DNA of 64,000 nt. Source: CAIVAT01 sp964525995 (lineage in GTDB: Bacteria > Bacteroidota > Bacteroidia > Bacteroidales > FEN-979). The notes under the pieces were generated by a model, which made no database searches, was not told the DNA's origin, and saw only the letters and a program-made list of their open reading frames with translations. How positions within the stretch are numbered: the stretch's first letter is position 1; each line of letters opens with the position of its first letter. Below are positions 16,226-26,636 of the stretch, in pieces. Where the stretch lies: the NCBI GenBank assembly GCA_964525995.1, contig CAZGIM010000019.1:17218-81217 (forward strand), read 5' to 3'. Both the position numbers and the translations under genes were made by a program.

Positions 16226-17869
16226 ATGAGAAATTTATATCAAGGCTTTACCAAATGCCTGCTGGTCCAGACCAAATTCTCCGAATTCAGCTTCTGGAAC
16301 TACCAGGATGTCTGCAACATCGTGGGTGCGAAATACCCGGCAGCGCCCCTCGGTCTCCTTACAGTCGCCGCCTTGCTTCCCCAGCACTGGACCTTCAGGC
16401 TGATCGACGAGAACGTAGAGCCGCTGTTGGACGAGCACCTGGTTTGGGCCGATATCGTTTGCACCGGAGGCATGCTGCCCCAGCAGAAGAGCATGCTTGA
16501 ATTCATCGACCGGGCGCATGACCTGGGCCGCCTGGTGGTTGTTGGCGGGCCCGATCCCTCTTCGCAGCCCGATCTTTACCGGAAGGCCGATTTTCTGGTA
16601 CTGGGCGAGGGTGAGATCACCATCCCCATGTTCCTGGCAGATCTGAAAAACGGGTTAATTTCAGGGGTCTATGATTCAACCGAGCGGGCCAACATGCTGG
16701 TTGCGGTTGTTCCGCGGTACGACCTGATCCGGTTCCGCAACTACATCATGATCGGCATGCAGTTTATCCGTGGATGTCCGTTCAACTGCGAATTCTGCGA
16801 TGTAATCGAACTTTTCGGAAGGACCCCCCGCTTTAAATCCAACGAACAGATTCTGAAAGAACTGCAAACCTTGTATGACCTCGGATACCGGGGGCACATC
16901 GACATGGTCGACGACAATTTCATCGGCAACAAGAAAAAAGTCAAGGAGTTGCTTCGGGAGATCAAAAAATGGTCGGCGGAACATAAGTACCCGTTCTACT
17001 TTACAACCGAAGCCTCCGTGAACCTTGCCGATGATGACGAACTGCTTCAGCTTATGCAGGATTGCGACTTCCGTTACGTTTTCCTGGGTATAGAGACCCC
17101 TGAAAACGACACCCTCGCCCTGAACAACAAGAACCAGAATGTGAACAGGCCGGTGACCGAAGCGGTCAAAAGGATCCTCTCCTATGGAATAGTTTGCAAC
17201 GGGGGCTACATCATCGGGTTCGACAGCGAAAGTGAACGGATAGCCTCGAATATGATCAACTCCATCCAGTCGTCGGGGATTTCGATGGCCATGGTCGGGT
17301 TGCTTTACGCGTTGCCCAATACCCAGCTCACCCGAAGACTGGAGGCCGAGGGAAGACTTTTTCATCTCGCGTCGCAAACAGTGAGCGACAGCGATATCGA
17401 CCAGATGACAAGCGGGCTGAACTTTGTCACCCTAACCCCCCGTTCGGAGATCTTCAGGAATTACATCAAGGTCATTGATACCGTTTACAATCCTGCCCAT
17501 TATTACGGGCGGGTCATCTATACCAGCCTCAACATCAGGCCCCGTTACCGGCACAAGCCGTCCTTCGGCACCTGGCTCATTTACATGCGATCGTTTCTGA
17601 GGGTTTGTAAAGAGGCGGGATTCTCACGTTCGACCGGTTATCATTACTGGAAGATGTTTTTCACCATCATCTTCAGCAATCCAAAAGGCATCGAAGTGGC
17701 CGTGAACCTGGCTGCCATGTTCATCCACTTCAGAAAACAGAAAGAGTATATCGTTACTGCCACCAACCGGACCCTCATAGGTCTGTTGAATACCAACGAG
17801 CAGGCATTCAACGAAAGGATGACCGGCAGGCCACCCGCCAATGGAGGCAGGATCGGTCAGGCCGTCTGA
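16226..17869 (+). CDS. B12-binding radical SAM protein with DUF4070-type C-terminus
   Basis: The 547-residue product has a cobalamin-binding-like Rossmann domain (about 20-165), then a radical SAM domain whose cluster motif CPFNCEFC puts the three cysteines near residues 184, 188 and 191. The C-terminal segment (about 430-500), with YNPAHYYGRVIYTSLN, resembles DUF4070. Members of this class, including the hopanoid methylase HpnP, often perform methylations or other difficult radical reactions; the substrate here is unknown. No hopanoid genes are nearby, and the gene stands alone between a pseudogene and a T9SS cargo gene. Confidence 0.88.
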   Translation: MRNLYQGFTKCLLVQTKFSEFSFWNYQDVCNIVGAKYPAAPLGLLTVAALLPQHWTFRLIDENVEPLLDEHLVWADIVCTGGMLPQQKSMLEFIDRAHDLGRLVVVGGPDPSSQPDLYRKADFLVLGEGEITIPMFLADLKNGLISGVYDSTERANMLVAVVPRYDLIRFRNYIMIGMQFIRGCPFNCEFCDVIELFGRTPRFKSNEQILKELQTLYDLGYRGHIDMVDDNFIGNKKKVKELLREIKKWSAEHKYPFYFTTEASVNLADDDELLQLMQDCDFRYVFLGIETPENDTLALNNKNQNVNRPVTEAVKRILSYGIVCNGGYIIGFDSESERIASNMINSIQSSGISMAMVGLLYALPNTQLTRRLEAEGRLFHLASQTVSDSDIDQMTSGLNFVTLTPRSEIFRNYIKVIDTVYNPAHYYGRVIYTSLNIRPRYRHKPSFGTWLIYMRSFLRVCKEAGFSRSTGYHYWKMFFTIIFSNPKGIEVAVNLAAMFIHFRKQKEYIVTATNRTLIGLLNTNEQAFNERMTGRPPANGGRIGQAV

Positions 17870-18047
17870 TAAAACCGGCCGCCAGGGTCACCCCCCCAAA
17901 AAGATAACAAAACGACAGTTCAGCTTTGACCCGGGTTATAATAACTGAATGGAGGCAGGCAATCTGTGCACCTCAAATCCTTCAAGGATAAGAATTGAAT
18001 ATATGAAAAAAAAACGAATAATTTTCGCAATAAAATCAAATATTCAA

Positions 18048-18055
18048 TATCTTTG
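18048..18055 (+). promoter_or_regulatory. -7 box before T9SS cargo gene (TATCTTTG)
   Basis: TATCTTTG is an exact TAnnTTTG match; TTTC at 18023-18026 stands near the -33 position. The predicted leader to the start at 18116 is about 57 nt. The remainder of 17870-18047 shows no gene. Confidence 0.55.
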
Positions 18056-18115
18056 AAAAAATGATATCAGGAAAAAAATAACTGCATTAGCAGAACCCTC
18101 CTAAATTTCACAGCC

Positions 18116-21100
18116 ATGCTTTCATTGATAAGAAAACAGTATGGTTCCCTGCTGTTCATTGTATTAATTCTCATCAGCGGATCTTCCGTAACCGCTCAGC
18201 AGACCACCTTGTTAACGGAAAGTTTTGAGTCAGGATCCGGCGTGACACTGCCCGCCGGATGGGTGGTGGAACAGGTTAGCGGAACCCAACCCGGTGTGAC
18301 CGTCGTGACCGGCACTTCCTCGCCCACCATCACCGCCGCCTTTGACGGAGTGAAGTTTGTCAGCTATGGATCCGCCACCATTGCCGCAGGTTCCAGCCGG
18401 TTGAAAAGAACCCTGCCCGTAGTCACAACAAACACGACCTTTGCCATGGTCGACTTTGCATGGTATGAAGATCCAGCCTATCCGTCGAACCCGGATTCCG
18501 TGATCGTTCAATGGTCGACGGACGGTACAGCCTGGTTTAATGCTGGATCCTGTCAGCGGGTCAACGCGCAGGCAGGATGGAAGCGAAAGCATGTAATGCT
18601 CCCACCCGGAGCAAACGGTCAGCCGACCCTGTATGTCGCCTTTCTTTTTACGTCAGCAAACGGGAACAACTGTGCCCTGGACGACGTGCATGTTACGGCC
18701 GGACCGTTACAGCCGGCCTTTGCTACGATCGGAACGGGAACGTTGTCATCTGCTTATCCTTTTCCCACCTCATGGATGGGTGGCCGTACGCAGATGCTCT
18801 TCACGGCTGCCGAACTGACAGACGCAGGAGTCACGGCCGGTAACATTACCTCGGTCGGATTTAATGTGATCACCTTTTCTTCGCAAGTCATGAACGGATT
18901 CAGTGTGAAAATGGGTCACACCTCTCTTACCAGTCTGTCGGCGGGATTTGTGAATGGTCTCACGGCATACTATACCAGCCCTTATGCGGTTCCGGGTACA
19001 GGATGGCGCGACATTACCCTGGAAAGTCCTTTCGTCTGGAACGGGTCATCCAATGTCATTGTAGAAATATGTTATGCAAACATTGCCTATACTGCCAATT
19101 CGCCGGTCTATGCAACAACCGTCACCGGGAAAACCGCCGGTCATTACGACGACAGTCAGACAGAATGCTCCACTACGACCTTCAATGCGCCGGCAAACCG
19201 GCCCAATATCCGCTTCGGTGTGCCGTCAATGTCCCAGGGCGCTCTGATGGGTTATGTACGGGATGCCGTCACCATGCTTCCGGTTGCCGGGGCTGTTGTC
19301 GTTTGTGGCACCAGGAGAGATACCTCCCGGGCCGATGGTTTTTACATTATTTATAACCTCCCTGCAGGGATGGTCAATGTATCTGCAATTGCTGCCGGCT
19401 ATAGCAGCACCTCTGTGTCGCAAAGTATTTCCGCTGGTGCTGCGACGCAATCAGACATCCTGCTGACACCCGGCCCAAAGGTTGGAGGGGTGATCACCGA
19501 TGCCTCGACCGGCGTTCCGATCATCGGTGCCACCATCACCATTGCCGGCACCACCTATACCATGTCGGTTTCAGGAGGTATGTATCTGACCCCACCGCTC
19601 TCTCTTTTAGGTACACAAACGTTCGAGATCGAGAAAACGGGGTACGATCCTTATGCGGGGGTGATCTCATTCGTGCCGGGGATTACAACCACGCTCAATG
19701 CAGCTCTTCTGCCGACTGCCTATCCGCCCGGTCCCATGATCGCCGCTTTGAACGGAACGCCAGGTACCTCCGTAAACCTCTCGTGGAGTGCTCCGCTGGG
19801 GATGTATCAGCTCATCGACGACGACGGCCTCCAGGATTCCCTTGCCGTCTGGGATTCGGCAGGCAACCTGAATGCCGTGAGATTTACGCCGCTTGGCTGG
19901 CCCGCAAAAGTATCCGGAGGGAAAGTGAACCTCGGCCAGGCTACCAACTATCCTTCGAATGCCCCTCCGCTGACTCCCTTCACTATGCTTGTTTACCTGG
20001 CCGACGGACCAATCGGCCTCCCGGGGACCCCGGCCGACAGTACAATGGTTACTCCAACAGGATTTGGATGGAACAGTTTTGCGTTCGCTGCCCCTGTCAC
20101 CATTCAATCGGGCAGTTTCTACCTGGCCATGAAACAGGGCGGCATTCCTCCGCATGCCGCCGGTACCGGTGTTGATACCACCCTCGTCCGGCTGACCAGC
20201 TTTTCGCGTAACGCTGATGCCGGGAGCGCCTGGATGCCTTTCCCGGGAAATTTCATGATCCGGGCCATCGTGGAGGGATCAGGAGGCCCGTCGCCTTCCG
20301 ACGGTCCATCTGACCGTGTTAAACGAAATACAGGGTTGATCATGAATACGAACGACGTTGAATCCCCGGCCGGATCGACCCAGGCAGGGCCAATGCACCA
20401 GCAAGGCTACAGTCAGGAACACGTCATCGCGACAGATACGGATCACCGGGGGGATGTACCATCGGCCGCACTGAATCCGATATGGCAAATGCCCGGGAAA
20501 GATACCGACTGGGAACCAACCGGTTTGATGGTGAAGGGTAATCCCGGTGACCTGTCACTGGCGCCTTCTTACCAGGTCTGGCGGCTGCTCCAGGGCCAGG
20601 AGGGCAATCCGGCCCTCTGGATATCCGTCGCGACAACCGGCATGACCGTCGCCGTCGACAATGCCTGGCCAACGTTGCCTCCCAGACCCTACCGATGGGC
20701 AGTTAAAGCCGTTTATTCGCCTCCCGGGCAGCGTTACTCCTCTCCTTCCTTCTCCAATGTCATAGGAAAGAACTGGACTTCAAGCGTAACGGTATGCCTG
20801 AATATGAACTGCACTTTCGATTCAAAGGAGGGTTCCATTGTTAAGTTCACGAACATAGTATATCCCGATACAAGTTATCTCCTGATCACCGATACATCCG
20901 GATGTGTCCATTTCCCCACCATCTGGAACGGGAGTTATACGCTGCAGGTCATAAAATTTTCGTACCAGACCTGTACGTTGGCCGTTTTGGTTACAGGCGA
21001 TACGACTCTTCATGTTTCTATGCTCCGGGAGGCTTTGCCACCGAGAGACCTTGCCGTTAATCCCAAGTCACTTCAGGCAACCTGGATGTATCCTTTGCCC

Positions 21101-22570
21101 ATCAGCTACCAGTTGCAGGAAAACTGGGGCAGCGGCAGTTTCGCCACCAATCAGTGGAGCACTTCGGGCGGAACGAACTGGCAGATATCCGGCGGATATG
21201 GAAATCCGGCTCCTTCGGCAATGTTCAACGGGGCACCCGCCAACTCCGACTACCACCAGTACCTGACAAGTAAAACGCTGTCCGGGGTCAATGCACCGGT
21301 CATGATGCTATGCTACGACATCTACCTCAACAATTACACGACCTCCAACTTAAACACGATGACCGTCGAACTTTGGAACGGAATTACCTGGTCGGCACTG
21401 AAAAACTATACCAATGCCAACGGGAACATTCCCTGGACAACGGAGACCCTCAACATCACTTCCCAAACGGGCAACCAGGCATTCAGGATCAGGTTTCATG
21501 CGGCAGGTACAAATTCCTATGATATCAATAACTGGAATATCGACAACATTGCGGTTTACAGCAGGTCCGATTGGTATGGCCCCGATCCATGTATTACCGG
21601 ATATAATTTTTACCTCAATAATTCCCTGATCGGGTTCACAACCGATACTATTTTTCAAATCCCTCCCGAACTGGTAGCATACGGTCAGACCGATACAGCA
21701 TGCGTCAGAACGCTTTACGGATTGGCGTTAAGTACCCCAACCTGCATTCCCTTTACCTCCCAATATTTGTCTCCTCCCTGCAACCTCACCGCGTTATACA
21801 TTCCTGAAACAGTAAACCTGGCCTGGGATCCCCCGATCCCCGGCAGCGGACCCGCGCTGACCGGATACAATGTTTACCGAAACGGGATAAAGATCAACAC
21901 CACGCCCATCACATCACAAACCTATCCGGATGTATCAGCCCCGATGGGTCTGAACACTTACAGGGTAACTGCGCTTTATGGATCTACCGAATCACTGCCT
22001 GCAGGTCCCGTTGTTGTTAACGTCGTCCCCTTGATCCGCACCATCACCAATGATACAATTTCAAGCGGCATGGCCGGATGCTTCAACGCAATCAACACCA
22101 TTATGGTTGCCGGGAACGGCTCCACTTTCGTGGTCCAAAACGGGGGAAGCGCCACCCTGATCGCAGGACAAAACATCCTCTGTTATCCTGGGACGACGAT
22201 TCAAAATGGAGGTTACATGTGGGGTTACATCTCCCCCGATGGCCCATGGTGTGTCAATCCCTCTATGCCTGCAATCGTACCATCGAAGTCAGAAAGTGAA
22301 AAAAACAGCATAGAAAATATTGCGCCGACTTCGTGGAAGGTTTATCCGAATCCCACGACCGGAACGTTCGTGTTAGACTGGTTGCGTGAATCACCACCGG
22401 GGGAAGTTGTGATTGAAATCTATGGAATGTTCGGTGAACGTATTTTACGACAGAAGCTGTATGGAGAAAGATACCACCAATTTTCACTAACCGGGAAGCC
22501 TTCCGGTATTTATTTGATCCGGGTGATCACCGGAGAAAAAACGGAGACTGTCAAGATCGTTAAATATTGA
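18116..22570 (+). CDS. Secreted multidomain adhesin-like protein, T9SS cargo
   Basis: The 1484-residue product has a signal peptide (to about residue 28), an adhesin/MAM-like beta domain (about 30-190), two carboxypeptidase-regulatory-like domains (about 375-530; GYVRDAVTMLPVAGA and GGVITDASTGVPIIGA), a fibronectin-like linker region, a second cleaved-adhesin-like domain (about 1005-1150) and another FN3-like domain near 1220-1320. The last 80 residues form a type A sorting domain (WKVYPNPTTGTFVLDW ... GIYLIRVITGEKTETVKIVKY, shown in part), which directs export by the type IX system and surface attachment. No catalytic domain is visible; adhesion or a structural role is inferred. Confidence 0.9.
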   Translation: MLSLIRKQYGSLLFIVLILISGSSVTAQQTTLLTESFESGSGVTLPAGWVVEQVSGTQPGVTVVTGTSSPTITAAFDGVKFVSYGSATIAAGSSRLKRTLPVVTTNTTFAMVDFAWYEDPAYPSNPDSVIVQWSTDGTAWFNAGSCQRVNAQAGWKRKHVMLPPGANGQPTLYVAFLFTSANGNNCALDDVHVTAGPLQPAFATIGTGTLSSAYPFPTSWMGGRTQMLFTAAELTDAGVTAGNITSVGFNVITFSSQVMNGFSVKMGHTSLTSLSAGFVNGLTAYYTSPYAVPGTGWRDITLESPFVWNGSSNVIVEICYANIAYTANSPVYATTVTGKTAGHYDDSQTECSTTTFNAPANRPNIRFGVPSMSQGALMGYVRDAVTMLPVAGAVVVCGTRRDTSRADGFYIIYNLPAGMVNVSAIAAGYSSTSVSQSISAGAATQSDILLTPGPKVGGVITDASTGVPIIGATITIAGTTYTMSVSGGMYLTPPLSLLGTQTFEIEKTGYDPYAGVISFVPGITTTLNAALLPTAYPPGPMIAALNGTPGTSVNLSWSAPLGMYQLIDDDGLQDSLAVWDSAGNLNAVRFTPLGWPAKVSGGKVNLGQATNYPSNAPPLTPFTMLVYLADGPIGLPGTPADSTMVTPTGFGWNSFAFAAPVTIQSGSFYLAMKQGGIPPHAAGTGVDTTLVRLTSFSRNADAGSAWMPFPGNFMIRAIVEGSGGPSPSDGPSDRVKRNTGLIMNTNDVESPAGSTQAGPMHQQGYSQEHVIATDTDHRGDVPSAALNPIWQMPGKDTDWEPTGLMVKGNPGDLSLAPSYQVWRLLQGQEGNPALWISVATTGMTVAVDNAWPTLPPRPYRWAVKAVYSPPGQRYSSPSFSNVIGKNWTSSVTVCLNMNCTFDSKEGSIVKFTNIVYPDTSYLLITDTSGCVHFPTIWNGSYTLQVIKFSYQTCTLAVLVTGDTTLHVSMLREALPPRDLAVNPKSLQATWMYPLPISYQLQENWGSGSFATNQWSTSGGTNWQISGGYGNPAPSAMFNGAPANSDYHQYLTSKTLSGVNAPVMMLCYDIYLNNYTTSNLNTMTVELWNGITWSALKNYTNANGNIPWTTETLNITSQTGNQAFRIRFHAAGTNSYDINNWNIDNIAVYSRSDWYGPDPCITGYNFYLNNSLIGFTTDTIFQIPPELVAYGQTDTACVRTLYGLALSTPTCIPFTSQYLSPPCNLTALYIPETVNLAWDPPIPGSGPALTGYNVYRNGIKINTTPITSQTYPDVSAPMGLNTYRVTALYGSTESLPAGPVVVNVVPLIRTITNDTISSGMAGCFNAINTIMVAGNGSTFVVQNGGSATLIAGQNILCYPGTTIQNGGYMWGYISPDGPWCVNPSMPAIVPSKSESEKNSIENIAPTSWKVYPNPTTGTFVLDWLRESPPGEVVIEIYGMFGERILRQKLYGERYHQFSLTGKPSGIYLIRVITGEKTETVKIVKY

Positions 22571-22600
22571 TTATTCATATTCACCCGGTAAAATCCAATC

Positions 22601-23023
22601 ATGAATAATCCTATCTATCCCTGCCTTTGGTTCGACGGCAAAGCCCGGGAGGCGGCTGAATTTTATTGTTCTGTATTCCCCGGTTCGGCTATCCTTTCAT
22701 CGTCACAGTTAGCCGTTCAGTTTACCATCAACGGCAATCGTTTCATGGGGCTGAATGGCGGTCCGATGTACCAGATCACCGAAGGGGTTTCGTTTGTTGT
22801 GGAATGTGAATCGCAGGAAGAGATAGATTATTACTGGGAGAAACTCACGGAGGGCGGCGAAGAGAGCATGTGCGGGTGGCTGAAGGACAAATACGGCGTC
22901 TCCTGGCAGATTATCCCTGCAATCCTTTATGAGCTGATGGACGATCCCGAACGCGGCCCGCGGGTGATCGAGTCATTCCTGAAGATGCGAAAATTTGACA
23001 TTCAAACCCTGCTGAATGCCTGA
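22601..23023 (+). CDS. VOC family protein (PhnB-like)
   Basis: The 140-residue product fits the PhnB / 3-demethylubiquinone-like branch of the vicinal oxygen chelate fold: an opening YPCLWFDGKAREAAEFY, a central NGNRFMGLNGGP, SFVVECESQEEIDYYWEKL and the family ending CGWLKDKYGVSWQIIP. The usual metal-site histidine is not evident, so the enzyme activity is uncertain. It lies 30 nt after the T9SS cargo gene and may be read through from it. No signal peptide. Confidence 0.88.
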   Translation: MNNPIYPCLWFDGKAREAAEFYCSVFPGSAILSSSQLAVQFTINGNRFMGLNGGPMYQITEGVSFVVECESQEEIDYYWEKLTEGGEESMCGWLKDKYGVSWQIIPAILYELMDDPERGPRVIESFLKMRKFDIQTLLNA

Positions 23024-23110
23024 AGGGTTTTAAGAGCGCAGGGAAGTCGGCAAGCAGGGTGGAAAAATTGCGTAAAAGTTGGCACAAACGAATTTTGTAA
23101 TTGATCCTGA

Positions 23111-26100
23111 GTGAATTCACAAATCGGCAAATGGTTTTTTTCGCTTTCCGTTGTGGTTCTTTGCCATGGCCATCTGACGGTTTTTTCGCAGCATGAATGG
23201 GATAACTGGCTCTTTGGCAACCAGACTGGCATAACGTTTAAATTCGGACCACCGCAGGGCTTACCTACTAATCACCTAAGTACCCAACGAAATACGGTTT
23301 CCGTTTCCGACTCTTTGGGAAATCTTCTTTTCTATTCAAACGGACACCAGGTTTTAAACCGTGAACACAACATCATGCCGAATGGCAACGATCTTCACGG
23401 TCAGTACCTTTGTGATAAAACGGTCGGCGTTGTCCAGAAACTGGATGACGACAGTTCTTATTACCTTTTTACAATGAAGGCACAAATACCCTCTCCCGCC
23501 GATTATAATGGGTTGTATTATTCCATCATCAATATGAGGCTGGACGGAGGACTTGGCGATATTGAACCGGGACAGAAAGAGATCATGGTTCAGGGAACGA
23601 GCTCATGTCCTACCCAGATGACCATTGTAAGACACAAAAACAACAGGGATGCATGGGTAATTGTCAGAAACACCTATAATGCAAACAACTATTCGGCATA
23701 CCTGGTTACCACGGCAGGAGTGTCATCTACGCCCGTGGTCAGTCCTGCATCTTATCCCCACGATACAATCCCTATTTGCAACTCTGGATCCATGAAGGTT
23801 TCGCCCGACGGTACCATGCTGGTTTGTCCGTCATTACCATCGGATACAGCTGAATTTTGCAGATTTAATTCCGAAACCGGACAGGTAACGCTGCTTTTTT
23901 CCTTTCAAGTTGGTTTTGGTTTGGGACCATGGATGTACATGGAATTTTCCAAAGATTCACATTATCTGTACTTATCGACTGGTGACTGGACAAACACAAC
24001 CTCTAACATTTGCCAATTTAATGCAAAAGCTAAAGATTCTGCATCTTTTAAACAAAGTGAAGTGCTGGTAGGCCATTGCAGCCATGGGGTTCATCTTCAG
24101 TTAGCACAGGACGGGAAAATTTACGGTGATATTTCAGGAAAGGACTCGTTATGTGTGATCAACAATCCAACTGTCGGTGGCATTGGATGTGATTTCCAGC
24201 TTAACGCGATTCATCTGATTAACGGAAATGGTTCACAGGGACTTCCCATATTTTTACAGCGATACTACATTTATATCCGTGATACCGGGAATTGTGTAAA
24301 CACGCCGGTCCATTTTTCGCCCTGGACATGGCCTCCAGCCGACAGTGTTCATTGGGACTTCGGTGATCCGGCTTCCGGAAGCGCCAATTATTCCCTCCTT
24401 ACCAACGCAACTCATTCATACAGCCAGCCGGGAACCTACCACATACACCTTTTTGTGCGGCATAACGACAACCGTACCGATACCACTTCCCGAAACATCA
24501 CTATTTTACCGGGTCCTGTTCCGTTGTTAGGCCCGGACCGGTCGATCTGTACCGGCCAGAGTGTTACCTTCGATGCAGGCCCATGCACCGGTTGTTCTTA
24601 CCTCTGGAGCGCGCTCCCGTCGGGCGCCGTGGTGGGCACCACCCAAACCCTTACCACCTCGGTTGCGGGGGTATATGAAGTGGCTGTTACCGGCCCATGG
24701 GAATGCACCGGCCGGGATACCGTTCAACTATCGGTAACCGACCCGCCCGTCATCACCAACGCCCCCTTGGCGAAAACCATCTGCTCGGGCGAATCGACCG
24801 CCATTGCCCTCTCAGCGACGGTAACCGGTACCACCTGTTACTGGACCGCTTCACTTACCTCGGGTACGGTCAGCGGTTTTTCGCCCGGCTCGGGAACCAC
24901 GATCGACCAGATGTTGACCAACCAGGGCGCCTCCCCGGGGGTGGTCACTTATTTGATCACCCCGGTGGCGGGAAGCTGTACCGGTACCACCGTCACCTTC
25001 CCCGTTACGGTGAACCCCGGCGAAACTGTGGGTGTGGTCATTTCAGCCTCGGCCAACCCCGTTTGCGACGGCACACCGGTCACCTTCACGGCCACTCCTG
25101 TCAATGGCGGCTCAAATCCCGCGTTTCAGTGGATGGTAAATGGCATTATTGCCGGAATCAACAGTCCTACGTTCAGCTACATCCCGGTCAACGGCGATCA
25201 AATCATGGTTCATTGTCAATCGTCCCTTGTCAATTGTGTTTCCGGCAATCCCGCCACCTCCAATATCGTTACGATGACGGTTAATCCGCTACTGCCGGTC
25301 AGCGTCAGCATTTCAGCCTCGGCCAATCCCACTTGCGCCGGTACGCAAGTCACCTTCACGGCCAGCCCTGTCAATGGCGGTTCAAATCCCGTGTTTCAAT
25401 GGATGGTAAATGGCATCAACACGGGAAGCAATAGTCCTACGTTCAGCTATATCCCTGCCACCGGTGATCAAATCATGGTCCATTGTCAATCGTCCCTTGT
25501 CAATTGCATTTCCGGTAATCCGGCTACCTCCAACATCGTTACGATGATGGTTAATCCGCTGCTGCCGGTTAGCGTCAGCATTTCAGCCTCGGCCAACCCG
25601 GTGTGTTCCGGCACATCGGTCACCTTCACGGCCGTTGCGGTCAATGGAGGTTCAAATCCCGTGTTTCAGTGGATGGTCAACGGCATCAACACGGGAAGCA
25701 ATAGTCCAACATTCAGTTATATCCCGGTCAACGGTGATCAAATCATTGTCCATTGTCAATCGTCCATTGTCAATTGTGTTTCTGGCAACCCGGCCACCAG
25801 CAACCCTGTTTTAATATCTGTCATCCCCTCGGCCGAAGTCTCTTTTACTACCTGTTTCGACACCATCACCACTGTTAACGCAAAACCCTTCCGGCTCAAA
25901 GGAGGATTACCCCTTGGCGGAACATACTCCGGCCCGGGCGTCAACTATGCCACCGGTATCTTTACCCCATCCACTGCCGGTCCCGGAACCCACACCATCA
26001 CCTACACCTACACCAACACCCTCGGCTGTTCTTCAATCAGTCAATCACTTATTCACTCATTCACTCAATCACTCATTCCTTGCGGCAGCACCCTGACGGA

Positions 26101-26635
26101 TATCAGGGATGGTAACGTGTATCCCACCGTGCAAATCGGCTCGCAGTGTTGGATGCAGAAGAACCTGGATTACGGAACCACCATTCCAACCATCATTCAT
26201 CAAACCGACAACTGCATCGCAGAGCAGTATCTTCAATCGTCAATCGTAAATCCTGGCAATCGTAAATCCATTTATCAGTGGGACGAACTCATGCGTTACG
26301 AATCCGCCCCCGGCAGCCAGGGCCTCTGTCCGCCCGGCTGGCATGTCCCCTCCGAAAGCGACTGGAACATCCTATTTAACTACTACGACGGGCAAAGCCG
26401 GGCCGGCGAAGCGCTTATGGATCCTTTTTTGAATGGTTTCAAAGCCGACCCCGACGGGGTGCTGTATCAAAATACCATCTGGAGCTTTGCCGATTTCGCT
26501 GTACTGTTTTGGTCATCCACCCCGGTCGACGCCACCCGTGCCTGGTCACACGGCATGAACGGGATCAACTTCTCGGTGTCGTCCTATCCTGCCATGAAGG
26601 CCGATGCCTTTCCGGTAAGGTGTGTAAGGGATTGA
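23111..26635 (+). CDS. Exported protein with PKD/Ig-like repeats and FISUMP domain
   Basis: Translation must start at GTG 23111, because no in-frame ATG precedes the signal peptide (ending near TVFSQ). The 1174-residue product has a beta-propeller-like N-terminal region (about 30-400) opening with NWLFGNQTGITFKFG, a PKD domain (about 415-470), Ig-like segments, three near-identical 90-residue repeats (about 639-908) and a C-terminal FISUMP domain (about 995-1174, VQIGSQCWMQKNL, CPPGWHVPSESDW). Unlike most such proteins it has no T9SS sorting domain. Residues about 974-990 and 1041-1053 are encoded by simple-sequence DNA like that of the intergenic arrays. It ends one base from the convergent TPR gene. 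Confidence 0.85.
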   Translation: MNSQIGKWFFSLSVVVLCHGHLTVFSQHEWDNWLFGNQTGITFKFGPPQGLPTNHLSTQRNTVSVSDSLGNLLFYSNGHQVLNREHNIMPNGNDLHGQYLCDKTVGVVQKLDDDSSYYLFTMKAQIPSPADYNGLYYSIINMRLDGGLGDIEPGQKEIMVQGTSSCPTQMTIVRHKNNRDAWVIVRNTYNANNYSAYLVTTAGVSSTPVVSPASYPHDTIPICNSGSMKVSPDGTMLVCPSLPSDTAEFCRFNSETGQVTLLFSFQVGFGLGPWMYMEFSKDSHYLYLSTGDWTNTTSNICQFNAKAKDSASFKQSEVLVGHCSHGVHLQLAQDGKIYGDISGKDSLCVINNPTVGGIGCDFQLNAIHLINGNGSQGLPIFLQRYYIYIRDTGNCVNTPVHFSPWTWPPADSVHWDFGDPASGSANYSLLTNATHSYSQPGTYHIHLFVRHNDNRTDTTSRNITILPGPVPLLGPDRSICTGQSVTFDAGPCTGCSYLWSALPSGAVVGTTQTLTTSVAGVYEVAVTGPWECTGRDTVQLSVTDPPVITNAPLAKTICSGESTAIALSATVTGTTCYWTASLTSGTVSGFSPGSGTTIDQMLTNQGASPGVVTYLITPVAGSCTGTTVTFPVTVNPGETVGVVISASANPVCDGTPVTFTATPVNGGSNPAFQWMVNGIIAGINSPTFSYIPVNGDQIMVHCQSSLVNCVSGNPATSNIVTMTVNPLLPVSVSISASANPTCAGTQVTFTASPVNGGSNPVFQWMVNGINTGSNSPTFSYIPATGDQIMVHCQSSLVNCISGNPATSNIVTMMVNPLLPVSVSISASANPVCSGTSVTFTAVAVNGGSNPVFQWMVNGINTGSNSPTFSYIPVNGDQIIVHCQSSIVNCVSGNPATSNPVLISVIPSAEVSFTTCFDTITTVNAKPFRLKGGLPLGGTYSGPGVNYATGIFTPSTAGPGTHTITYTYTNTLGCSSISQSLIHSFTQSLIPCGSTLTDIRDGNVYPTVQIGSQCWMQKNLDYGTTIPTIIHQTDNCIAEQYLQSSIVNPGNRKSIYQWDELMRYESAPGSQGLCPPGWHVPSESDWNILFNYYDGQSRAGEALMDPFLNGFKADPDGVLYQNTIWSFADFAVLFWSSTPVDATRAWSHGMNGINFSVSSYPAMKADAFPVRCVRD
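25028..25830 (+). repeat. Three tandem 270-bp units within coding sequence
   Basis: Units begin near 25028, 25298 and 25568, each encoding 90 residues with the shared string ISASANP, then NSPTFSYIP and SGNPATSN. The units are nearly identical at the DNA level, so copy number could change by recombination without breaking the frame. Confidence 0.85.
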
Positions 26636-26636
26636 C

